This document shows positions 43,195-50,639 of a DNA stretch of 64,000 bases, one piece after another; position 1 is the first letter of the stretch, and each line of letters opens with the position of its first letter. The stretch spans positions 1 through 64,000 of the forward strand of contig JAQXDW010000046.1 in NCBI GenBank assembly GCA_029251165.1, written 5' to 3'. Below the pieces are notes generated by a model, which did not search any database, was not told the DNA's origin, and saw only the letters and a list, made by a program, of their open reading frames with translations. A program made the translations under genes and the position numbers. This DNA comes from Myxococcota bacterium (GTDB lineage: Bacteria; Myxococcota_A; UBA796).

Positions 43195-44561
43195 GACCGC
43201 CCGTCCGGGCAGAAGTCGTCATCGTCGGCGCAGGCCCCTCAGGCTCGACCGCGGCCTGGCGACTGTCACGAGCCGGTGCAGGAGTCGTCATCCTGGAGCG
43301 TGGACACGCACCACACGCGCTGACCGACCGAGAGGCAGAGATGCTGCCGCAGCTCAGGCTCGGCGGCACGACCGCGACCATCGCCCCCGGCCTGATGCTG
43401 GAGTCCGGCACAGGACCAGGCGGCGGCAGCACGATGTCGCTGGGCGTCTGCCAGCGAATCCCTGAGGCCACCCTGAGGCGCTGGGGAAGCAGCGCGCTGA
43501 TCAAGGCTTATGACGACGTCGAGGCTCTCCTCTCCGTGCGAGACATTCCGCGGTCCGACCTCAGCCGCCTCAACACCCTCTTTCTTCAAGGCGGCCGGGC
43601 GCTCTCCTACCGAATGCGTCGACTTCGGGACAACCGTGACTCCTGCGTCGGGGCTGGCTTCTGCGCACTGGGCTGTGCACGGCAGGCCCGAGTCGATGCC
43701 GGTCGCCTGCTCCACGAGGCACAGCAGCACGGTGCCCACCTCATCCAGGGCGCGAAGGTCACCGGTCTGCAGGTCCGAAAGCGTCGAATTCAGGGCGTCG
43801 AGGGGATCGCCGATGGGCGTCAATTCTCCATCAAGGCTGATCGAGTCATCCTCGCAGCCGGTGCGGTGATGTCGTCCATGCTGGCCACCGGGGTGAGCCG
43901 TGGGGCTGGACACGGGCTGTTCTTCCACCCCACAGCACGTGTCCTCGGCCTGTTTCCAGCACCGGTCGTCGGCTGGGAGGGGATTCCCCGGAGCGTGGCA
44001 TGTGTGCAGTTTGTAGACGACGGCATCTGGCTGAGTCCGTCCTCCACTCACCCCGCGACTCTCGCCGGATGGCTGCCCGGCAGCACCGAGGCGCGTGCTC
44101 ACCTGCTGGGACGCATGCGGTCCCTGGCGCTGTGTGAGGTCGCGGTCGCAGACAGCGCTGTCGGGCGGGTCCGAAGCCATCGAGGACGCCCGCAGGTGGA
44201 CTACGCGGTCTCGGCATCCGCGAGAGCTGCGCTTGCGAAAGGCGTGACCGAGGCCGCCCGACTGTGGCTCGCAGCGGGAGCCCGGCGGGTGGTCATTCCC
44301 TGGGCAGAGCCGGCCATCCTCAACACCCTGGCAGACGCCGAGCTGCTCCGTACGGCCCTACCCAGTCCGGAGGATCCGCTCATCTCTCGCTGGCCCGGCG
44401 GTGGGCTCGCGGCAGTGTCGGATGAGCATGGTGAGATCGACGGCATCACCGGACTGCACGCCGCAGACACCGCGCTGCTCCCAGAGGCCACTGCGGTGCC
44501 ACCGATCCTGACCGCCTATGCGCTGGGCTGGCGCGTCGCCGGGGCACTGACCGGGCAATAA
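43191..44561 (+). CDS. GMC-family oxidoreductase
   Basis: A 456-residue flavoprotein starting with GTG at 43191 and overlapping the small subunit's stop. FAD-binding Rossmann motif VVIVGAGPSGSTAAWRLSRAG at residues 8-28; the middle has DSCVGAGFCALGCARQARVDAGRLL, the Cys-rich signature of the fatty-alcohol-oxidase/cholesterol-oxidase-like branch of GMC enzymes; the C-terminus ends with GLHAADTALLPEATAVPPILTAYALGWRVA. It oxidises an alcohol or sugar-type substrate that cannot be named. Its 3' end overlaps the convergent phosphoesterase gene by 46 bases. Confidence 0.88.
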   Translation: MRPPVRAEVVIVGAGPSGSTAAWRLSRAGAGVVILERGHAPHALTDREAEMLPQLRLGGTTATIAPGLMLESGTGPGGGSTMSLGVCQRIPEATLRRWGSSALIKAYDDVEALLSVRDIPRSDLSRLNTLFLQGGRALSYRMRRLRDNRDSCVGAGFCALGCARQARVDAGRLLHEAQQHGAHLIQGAKVTGLQVRKRRIQGVEGIADGRQFSIKADRVILAAGAVMSSMLATGVSRGAGHGLFFHPTARVLGLFPAPVVGWEGIPRSVACVQFVDDGIWLSPSSTHPATLAGWLPGSTEARAHLLGRMRSLALCEVAVADSAVGRVRSHRGRPQVDYAVSASARAALAKGVTEAARLWLAAGARRVVIPWAEPAILNTLADAELLRTALPSPEDPLISRWPGGGLAAVSDEHGEIDGITGLHAADTALLPEATAVPPILTAYALGWRVAGALTGQ

Positions 44562-45142
44562 GCCGCTTCCGCTGCGATGTGGAGCAAGACATCCTCCTCC
44601 AGCAGATAGCCCGTCAGCTGACCACCATACACGCAGCCGGTGTCCAGCCCCAGGGAGTGCGGCCGCCGGTCGACCAGTCCCCGCCGGGCATCGTGGCCGT
44701 AGATCACCATCGGCGCGCCGGTGTAGTCCTCCCACCAGAACGGGTTGTCGGAGTGGCTGTCATCCGGCCAGCGTCGGACGGTGAGCGCAGTATGCCGGGT
44801 CGTCTCCGCGAGTCCGCCGGTCGGATGGATTCCCGCGTGGACACACAGCCAGCCCGGCCCGGCCAGAGACAGCGGACACCTCTCAAGCCACTCGACTGCG
44901 GCTTCCGGTGCCAGCAGCTTTCGATGCCGGTGCCACCGACGGAGCACGAGGTCGTCGTGGTTGCCCAGCACCGCCTCAGCGCCGTGCTGCACGATGAGCT
45001 TCCAGACCCCATCGGGATCTGGTCCCTTGGTGAACAGATCGCCGACGAGCACAACCCGAGAGGGGCGAGCCAGCGCCAGCAGAGACGCCAGCTCCGCGGA
45101 GCAGCCGTGGACATCACCGACGAACAGGGTACGGACAGTCAT
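44516..45142 (-). CDS. Metallophosphoesterase
   Basis: A 208-residue calcineurin-like phosphoesterase of the PrpA/ApaH type. Metal motifs in order: GDVHGC (residues 9-14), GDLFTKGPD (about 35), GNHDD (about 60), VHAG (about 98) and YGHDA (about 140). All expected ligands are present. It could act on phosphoproteins or on diadenosine polyphosphates. Stands alone, convergent with the GMC gene. Confidence 0.93.
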   Translation of the reverse strand: MTVRTLFVGDVHGCSAELASLLALARPSRVVLVGDLFTKGPDPDGVWKLIVQHGAEAVLGNHDDLVLRRWHRHRKLLAPEAAVEWLERCPLSLAGPGWLCVHAGIHPTGGLAETTRHTALTVRRWPDDSHSDNPFWWEDYTGAPMVIYGHDARRGLVDRRPHSLGLDTGCVYGGQLTGYLLEEDVLLHIAAEAAYCPVSAPATRQPSA

Positions 45143-45182
45143 CGTTTGGGGGTATATCCTGAGTCAAGGGAGGTCCTGCGCG

Positions 45183-45572
45183 ATGGAAAGAATGGTGCTG
45201 CTGGCATGGCTCATGCTGACCGGATGCTCTGCAAGCGTTGCTGGTGACTGGGTCGGGGTCTGCTCCTTCTCTCCGGCCGGCGGCTACCCCGCAGAGATGG
45301 AGGTCTCCGCTGAGATCTGGACCGACAATGGTCGCAACGTCGAGGGGCGAATGACCATCGCGGACTGGACGGGGGCCGGGCGCACCAGCGATCTCATCGG
45401 CAGCCACACCGGCCGCTACGTCTTCCTCCAGAGCAGCTTCCTCAGCGAGCGTGGGGACTACGTCCTGGAGATCGATGCCGAGAAGTCGGGTCGTCAGATG
45501 GACGGTGAGTGTGCGTTCATGGTCCCCGAGGGTGAGGGTGCGCTGATCGGAGACGCCGAGCTGGCCCGATGA
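45183..45572 (+). CDS. Small lipoprotein of unknown function
   Basis: A 129-residue lipoprotein with lipobox LTGC (residues 12-15) and a predicted beta-rich mature part containing two Cys (about 27 and 115). ATG at 45183. No known family. It precedes the EF-G paralogue by 62 bases to the leader ORF but is unlikely to share its function. Confidence 0.75.
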   Translation: MERMVLLAWLMLTGCSASVAGDWVGVCSFSPAGGYPAEMEVSAEIWTDNGRNVEGRMTIADWTGAGRTSDLIGSHTGRYVFLQSSFLSERGDYVLEIDAEKSGRQMDGECAFMVPEGEGALIGDAELAR

Positions 45573-45576
45573 GGCA

Positions 45577-45605
45577 TTGATTTCACGGACGGATCTGGAT
45601 ACCAA
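45577..45605 (+). promoter_or_regulatory. Possible promoter before the EF-G leader
   Basis: TTGATT (45577-45582), 17 bases, TACCAA (45600-45605): four and three matches to the sigma70 boxes, 30 bases before the leader ORF. Weak but well spaced. Confidence 0.3.
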
Positions 45606-45634
45606 CGGTCAGGTCTGATCGATCGGAGGACGTC

Positions 45635-45670
45635 ATGAGCGCCATGAAGGACAACCACCACCGCTCTTAG
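45635..45670 (+). CDS. 11-residue leader ORF upstream of the EF-G paralogue
   Basis: ATG at 45635 with a strong Shine-Dalgarno sequence (CGGAGGA, 45624-45630) encodes MSAMKDNHHRS and stops at TAG (45668-45670). The stop lies in the loop of the hairpin at 45660-45676. It ends about 115 bases before the EF-G start. A ribosome stalled in the last codons would cover the hairpin. Leader peptides of this kind precede several ribosome-protection factors; whether this one regulates is inference. Confidence 0.5.
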   Translation: MSAMKDNHHRS

Positions 45671-45676
45671 AGCGGT
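45660..45676 (+). promoter_or_regulatory. Perfect hairpin over the leader stop codon
   Basis: ACCGCTCTTAGAGCGGT is a perfect palindrome with a single central base; as a hairpin it has a 6-7 bp stem and the TAG in the loop. No T-run follows, so it is more likely a translation or attenuation element than a terminator. A CCTCC at 45706-45710 could pair with the GGAGG that serves the EF-G start. Confidence 0.55.
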
Positions 45677-45785
45677 CGCTCATTCGATTCCCCAGCTCAG
45701 TCCCCCCTCCCGCAGCATCCGGTCCCGCGAGGATCGTGTCGACGCTGCACCAGAGACTTCACCCACGCCCCCCATGGAGGCACGC

Positions 45786-47825
45786 GTGTCTAAATTTAAC
45801 CTTGATGTTGTCCGCAACATCGGCATCGCTGCACACATCGACGCCGGCAAGACCACCCTCACCGAGCGCATCCTGTTCTACACCGGCGCCAACCACCGCA
45901 TCGGAGAGGTCCACGACGGCTCCGCGCACATGGACTGGCAGCCTGAAGAGCAGGAGCACGGGATCACCATCACCACCGCAGTCACCCGCTGTCCGTGGCG
46001 TGACCACCTCATCCAGGTCGTCGATACTCCCGGACACGTCGACTTCACCATCGAGGTCGAGCGCGCGATGCGTGTCCTCGACGGCGCAGTCATCGTGATG
46101 GACGGCGTGCGTGGTGTCGAGCCGCAGACCGAGACGGTCTGGCGCCAGGCCAACAAGTTCGACATCCCCCGGCTCATCTTCATCAACAAGATGGATCGTC
46201 CTGGTGCGAGCCTGGAGCGCTGCATGGACAGCCTCAGCCGCAAGCTCAAGGGCAACCCGATCCCGGTCTGTGTTCCGGTCGCCGACGGCAACGTGGTGCT
46301 CGATCTGATCAACGAGAAGCTGATCCGATTCTCTGGGGACAACGGCGAGGTCGTCTCCGTCGAGGAGATTCCGGCATCGCACATGGACGAGTTCACCACC
46401 TACCGCGAGACCATGCTGCTCGCGGCCGCCGAGGCGAATCCCGACCTCGAGGATGCGGTGATGGAGGAGGAACACATTGCCCCGGATGCGCTCTGGGCTG
46501 CGCTGAAGAAGGCCACGCTGGAGGGAAATATCAACCCAGTGTTCGGCGGAAGTGCACTGCGGAACTGGGGCGTCCAGCCCCTCCTTGACGGCGTGCTCAA
46601 GCTGCTGCCGGCGCCCCTGGAGCGTCCGGCGACCATCGCCACCGACCTGAACGGCGAGGAGACCTTCGTCGAGATGGAGAAGGACGAGCCCCTGGTCGCC
46701 CTGGCGTTCAAGGTCCAGATGTTCGACGGGCGCCGCCACGTCTTCGTACGCGTCTACCGAGGCACCCTGAAGCCGAGCATGAAGGTCTCCCTTGCCGGCA
46801 AGGACAAGGAGGAGCGTGTCGCGCGGGTCTTCGACATCAACTCCAGCAGCAAGAAGCGCATCGACGCCGCAGTCGCTGGACAGATCGTCGTGCTCGCCGG
46901 CCTGCGTCACGCCACCACTGGCGACACCCTCTGCGCGGTCGGCGAGGAGCTCTTCCTGGAGTCCATCGACGCCAGAGAGCCGGTCCTGGGGCTGGCGATC
47001 GAGCCGGAGTCCTCTCGGGATGAAGCAAAGATGCTGGAGGCGCTGCGCAAGGTCTGCGAGGAGGACCCCACGCTTCGCTTCGAAGAGGACCCCGAGACCG
47101 GACAGCGAATCCTGTCGGGAATGGGTGAGCTTCACCTTCAGATCATCTTCGAGCGCCTGGTCCGCGAGAACAACCTCAAGCTGCGCGCCGGCAAGCCTCG
47201 GGTGGTCTCTCGCGAGACCATCGCTGGAGACGGTCGCGGAGAGGTGCGTCTGGACCGTCTGCTCAAGCTCGGCGAGAAGGAGGTCACCCTCAAGGCCCGC
47301 GCCGTGGTCACCGCCAGCCCCCTCCCCCGAGACACCGGGATCACGTTCACTGCGGATCCAGTCATCCTGCCGGAGGGGGTCAGCGTCAACGATGCACAGC
47401 GCGAGGCGATGCGACTGGGGGTCTCAGACTCCCTGGTCGGTGGCCCCAGCGAGGGTGCGCCGCTGCAGGATGTCGAGGTCCACCTCACCGAGGTCGAGAT
47501 CTTCGAGGATGCATCCAGCCCGCAGGCCCTCCGAATCGCGGTCTCTCAGGCGGTCCATCGTGCCCTCGTCGATGCCGGCGGCCGCATGCTCCGTCCGCTG
47601 ATGCGGGTCGAGGTCGTGGTCCCCGATGAGTCGATGGGTTCTGTGCTGGGCGATCTTCAGTCCCGCGGGGCAAGCATCACCGGCCAGGAATCCGAGATGG
47701 AGGTCTCGACCATTCACGCAGAGTGCCCGCTCAACGAGCTGCTCGGCTACACCACCAAGCTTCGCTCGATGACCCGGGGCCGCGGTCAGTTCACCATGGA
47801 ATTCGCCCGCTTCGACATCGCCTGA
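45786..47825 (+). CDS. Divergent elongation factor G paralogue
   Basis: A 679-residue translational GTPase. GTPase domain: AHIDAGKTTLTER (P-loop), EHGITITT (switch), DTPGHVDF, NKMDRPGAS. Domains II-V follow. Differences from canonical EF-G: the ERGITI switch reads EHGITI, and domain IV (from about 470) lacks the usual GGRGQYGHV stretch; it reads VVSRETIAGDGRGEVRLDRLL instead. It is therefore probably a paralogue (EF-G2 or spd-type, or a ribosome-associated factor), not the main fusA; no rpsL-rpsG-tuf neighbours. GTG start chosen because GGAGG lies just upstream; an ATG four codons earlier is in frame. Confidence 0.85.
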   Translation: MSKFNLDVVRNIGIAAHIDAGKTTLTERILFYTGANHRIGEVHDGSAHMDWQPEEQEHGITITTAVTRCPWRDHLIQVVDTPGHVDFTIEVERAMRVLDGAVIVMDGVRGVEPQTETVWRQANKFDIPRLIFINKMDRPGASLERCMDSLSRKLKGNPIPVCVPVADGNVVLDLINEKLIRFSGDNGEVVSVEEIPASHMDEFTTYRETMLLAAAEANPDLEDAVMEEEHIAPDALWAALKKATLEGNINPVFGGSALRNWGVQPLLDGVLKLLPAPLERPATIATDLNGEETFVEMEKDEPLVALAFKVQMFDGRRHVFVRVYRGTLKPSMKVSLAGKDKEERVARVFDINSSSKKRIDAAVAGQIVVLAGLRHATTGDTLCAVGEELFLESIDAREPVLGLAIEPESSRDEAKMLEALRKVCEEDPTLRFEEDPETGQRILSGMGELHLQIIFERLVRENNLKLRAGKPRVVSRETIAGDGRGEVRLDRLLKLGEKEVTLKARAVVTASPLPRDTGITFTADPVILPEGVSVNDAQREAMRLGVSDSLVGGPSEGAPLQDVEVHLTEVEIFEDASSPQALRIAVSQAVHRALVDAGGRMLRPLMRVEVVVPDESMGSVLGDLQSRGASITGQESEMEVSTIHAECPLNELLGYTTKLRSMTRGRGQFTMEFARFDIA

Positions 47826-47860
47826 TCGGAAGCGGACTGGGGCCTCCGCTGACACGGGGG

Positions 47861-47876
47861 CTCCAGCATGCTGGAG
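47861..47876. terminator. Palindromic hairpin after the EF-G gene
   Basis: CTCCAGCATGCTGGAG can fold into a 6-bp stem with a CATG loop between the convergent EF-G and unknown genes. No T-run; weak terminator at best. Confidence 0.35.
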
Positions 47877-47881
47877 AAGCC

Positions 47882-48439
47882 TCAGCGACAGCGAACCCGA
47901 GACTCGACCAGGCAGCGGGAGCGGCAAGAGAGCTGCTCCGCCTGAGAGAGCTCGGCAGCCTCAAGGGCATCGTCGACGTCTTCACAGAGCTGCTGCCGCG
48001 ACTTCTCCATGACCTTGAAGCCGATGCCCTCCAGGACCACCGCCGGAACGGCCGGACACTCCTCGACGGGAAGATCAGCAAAGCAGGTCTTGGGCTCTGT
48101 CAGTTCCTGGCTGGGGAAGCAGCTGATCCGGGCCTGCTCCACCACAGCGGCGGGACAGATCGCGCGCTGCTGCTCCACCACTGCAGCGGCGAGGGTGCCC
48201 GCGAGCTGGATCGAGCGGGCCTGGAGCGCCAGCTCAATGCCCTCCGAGAGCCGACTGCGCGAACGCTTTTGGGCCTCCGCCTCGCTCGATGCGGTGCCCG
48301 AGGCCATCCACAGCCCCTCAAGGGTGCACTCTCCAGACGTCCCAATAAACACGGCCTCACAGGTCATGGGGATTGTACTTTTTGCAGCCGCCATCGACAC
48401 CAGCACACTGAACACCATCCCCGCTCCTCCAGCCACCAT
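47882..48439 (-). CDS. Exported protein of unknown function
   Basis: A 185-residue protein whose first 23 residues (MVAGGAGMVFSVLVSMAAAKS) look like a signal peptide; the start is placed there, although the frame is open to 48451. Mature part: several Cys (at least nine) spread through an Ala/Glu/Val helix-rich sequence. No recognised family. Confidence 0.65.
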   Translation of the reverse strand: MVAGGAGMVFSVLVSMAAAKSTIPMTCEAVFIGTSGECTLEGLWMASGTASSEAEAQKRSRSRLSEGIELALQARSIQLAGTLAAAVVEQQRAICPAAVVEQARISCFPSQELTEPKTCFADLPVEECPAVPAVVLEGIGFKVMEKSRQQLCEDVDDALEAAELSQAEQLSCRSRCLVESRVRCR

Positions 48440-48794
48440 CACAGCGGACACGCACTGCTCTACGTTTAGAGTCGGACAAACGACACCAAGTGGACAGTAT
48501 CGGGTTCTTCATTCCGCTCAAGCCCGCACCGGTTCTTCTTTCTAGGCTCCTCACCAGAGCAGCGAGCGTACACACCAAGAATCACCGACCGCGCGGGCAC
48601 ACGCATGCCTGACAACACGCCACATACGCAGCGTGTGCAGCATTACGGCCTTCAGGACGGCCGACTGTCGGGTGAGACCTTCTGACGCCAGTGATCCATC
48701 CGCCACGTGTGAGACGGTGTCCATCGTGCGGGATGAGGGGCAGCACTCCGGGCGGGCCTGATAGAGTGTGTCACCCCAAAAACCAGAGGTGATC
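48440..48794. other. 355-base divergent intergenic region
   Basis: Between the divergent genes at 48439 and 48795 I see no convincing gene. It holds a short ACACGC/GCGTGT stem (48615-48636) and some other small inverted repeats, no consensus promoter, and no tRNA or riboswitch pattern that I recognise. The minus-strand ORF at 48551-48895 overlaps the FKBP start and has no support. Confidence 0.6.
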
Positions 48795-49535
48795 ATGATC
48801 CCTGCACCCCCCGATGTTGCCGCCCCGCCGGCAGATGCGAAGAAGACGTCCAGTGGACTGGCGTACCGAGTCCTCAGCGGCGAGACCGGCGGCAAGATGC
48901 CGGGCCCGACCGACCGGGTGACCGTCCACTACAGCGGCTGGACCACCGACGGAAAGATGTTCGACAGCTCCAAGGTCCGTGGCCAGCCCGCCTCGTTTCC
49001 GCTCAATGGCGTCATCGCAGGCTGGACAGAGGGCCTACAGCTCATCGGTGAGGGACAGACCGCACGGTTCTGGATCCCGATGAGCCTCGCCTACCGCGGC
49101 CAGCCCGGTCGCCCCCACGGGATGCTGGTCTTTGATGTCGAGCTGATCGCAGTCGCTGAGGTTCGCGTTCCGCCTCCGGCTCCGTCCAATGTCAAGAGCC
49201 CGCCCCCCGAAGCCCGCAAGACCGCTACAGGTCTTCGATACCTCGTAATCGAGGAGGGTAAGGGGAGCAGAAACCCCACCGCCCGCAGCGCAGTCACGGT
49301 CCACTACACCGGCTGGACCACCGACGGCGAGTGCTTCGACAGCTCCATCCCCCGAGGCGCGCCGTCCTCCTTTCCGCTCAACCGGGTCATCCCCGGCTGG
49401 ACCGAGGGTCTACAGCTGATGACCCAGGGTGCAAAGTATCGGTTCTGGATCCCAAAGGAGCTGGCCTACAACAACATGCCCGGTCGCCCACAGGGGACGC
49501 TGGTCTTTGACGTCGAGATGCTGAGCTTCCGCTAA
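48795..49535 (+). CDS. Tandem FKBP-type peptidyl-prolyl isomerase
   Basis: A 246-residue protein with two FKBP domains in a row (about 20-120 and 140-245). Both carry the pocket residues: VHY(S/T)GWTTDG..FDSS, FPLN.VI.GWTEGLQL, LAY and VFDVE. DNA of the two halves is very similar in the core, indicating duplication within the gene. No signal peptide, so probably cytosolic. AGAGG before the ATG at 48795; the frame extends upstream to 48768 without a ribosome site. Confidence 0.92.
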   Translation: MIPAPPDVAAPPADAKKTSSGLAYRVLSGETGGKMPGPTDRVTVHYSGWTTDGKMFDSSKVRGQPASFPLNGVIAGWTEGLQLIGEGQTARFWIPMSLAYRGQPGRPHGMLVFDVELIAVAEVRVPPPAPSNVKSPPPEARKTATGLRYLVIEEGKGSRNPTARSAVTVHYTGWTTDGECFDSSIPRGAPSSFPLNRVIPGWTEGLQLMTQGAKYRFWIPKELAYNNMPGRPQGTLVFDVEMLSFR

Positions 49536-49554
49536 GGCACCGCGCCCTCGACGC

Positions 49555-50631
49555 TCACCGCGACAGGATGGTGAGCGTCATGCCTTGGAGACTCGGGTCG
49601 AAGCTGCCGTCGGTGGCGGGGTAGACTGCGGTCTCGTTGGGAAGGGTCCAGGTCTGACCGGTCGAGAGCACAACAGTGACCTCCCAGGCGCCGGTCGGGA
49701 CATCCGGGGCATAGACCGTCTCGACGGTTCCGTCCGGGGAGTAGTGCCCCACCGCACCGGGGAACAGCAGGTCGAGCGTCTCGACCGGTGTGGGGAGCCC
49801 TGGCGTGAGGGATCCGCCGAGGGTCGAGGACATGAACGGCGAGACCAGGACCTCGCCAGCGTAGTACTCCCCGTCCTCCAGCGTCACTCCGTTGAGGGCC
49901 TCAGAGTAGCGAATGTAGACCTTCGGCCAGGCATCAAACGCAAGGTCGGACAGCCCACCATAGATCGGATGGGGATCGGGCACGCCGTCGCCGTCGGCAT
50001 CGACAAGCTCCGTGATCAGCATCACCCCACACTCCTCCCCCGGATCGGCCAGCTGGACCAGCTCAGAGTGAATGCCTGCGGGGGCGATCGAGAAGGTCGC
50101 CGCCGGGTTGGTCTGGTCGAGATAATCCGCGCCCTCGACGAACGTAAATGCAGGGCGTTCGGTGGGATACTCTGCGGCGACCACGACCGACACCCCCTCG
50201 ATGAGCTGCCCACCAGCAACGCTGACGGTGGCGCTGGACAGCGCTGTGGCAGAGACCGGGTAGGTCCCTGCAAGATCGCCGCAGGTGCCGCCAGCGTTGG
50301 AGGACAGGAGCGGGTGAAAGTCAGCATCGACATCCATCAATCCGAGCAGCAGCCACTCGCCGTCCGGGATCTCAGTCATGACATACGGAGCCGACAGCAG
50401 GCCGCTTCCGCCAGAGAAGTCCTCCGCAGGGATCGTGGAGAAGCTGACTGGAGAGCCCGTACCAACCGGCGGACCGGGATCACTGGCATCAAACAGCAGG
50501 ATGATCATGTCCGAGGCCGCGTCTGCACCAGAGACCACAACCGTCCCGGTGATCGCGTTGAGGACCGCCGGCGCATCTGGGTCGACTGGTGCCTCGTAGG
50601 CACACCCAGCGAAGATCAGAGAGAGCATCAT
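49555..50631 (-). CDS. Lipoprotein downstream of the TonB receptor
   Basis: A 358-residue lipoprotein with lipobox FAGC (residues 7-10). Mature part is acidic, Gly/Ser/Thr/Asp-rich and beta-rich, with no recognised domain; it contains a DADGDGVPDPH stretch (about residues 225-235) that resembles a calcium loop. Eight bases downstream of the TonB receptor gene, so the two are co-transcribed. It may be the surface partner of the receptor, which is inference. Confidence 0.75.
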   Translation of the reverse strand: MMLSLIFAGCAYEAPVDPDAPAVLNAITGTVVVSGADAASDMIILLFDASDPGPPVGTGSPVSFSTIPAEDFSGGSGLLSAPYVMTEIPDGEWLLLGLMDVDADFHPLLSSNAGGTCGDLAGTYPVSATALSSATVSVAGGQLIEGVSVVVAAEYPTERPAFTFVEGADYLDQTNPAATFSIAPAGIHSELVQLADPGEECGVMLITELVDADGDGVPDPHPIYGGLSDLAFDAWPKVYIRYSEALNGVTLEDGEYYAGEVLVSPFMSSTLGGSLTPGLPTPVETLDLLFPGAVGHYSPDGTVETVYAPDVPTGAWEVTVVLSTGQTWTLPNETAVYPATDGSFDPSLQGMTLTILSR

Positions 50632-50639
50632 GGGTGCTC

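Noticed and set aside
45759..47135. 458-residue ORF on the minus strand
   Set aside because: Antisense to the EF-G gene, whose motifs are unambiguous.
48551..48895. 114-residue minus-strand ORF
   Set aside because: Overlaps the supported start of the FKBP gene and shows no ribosome site or recognisable domain.
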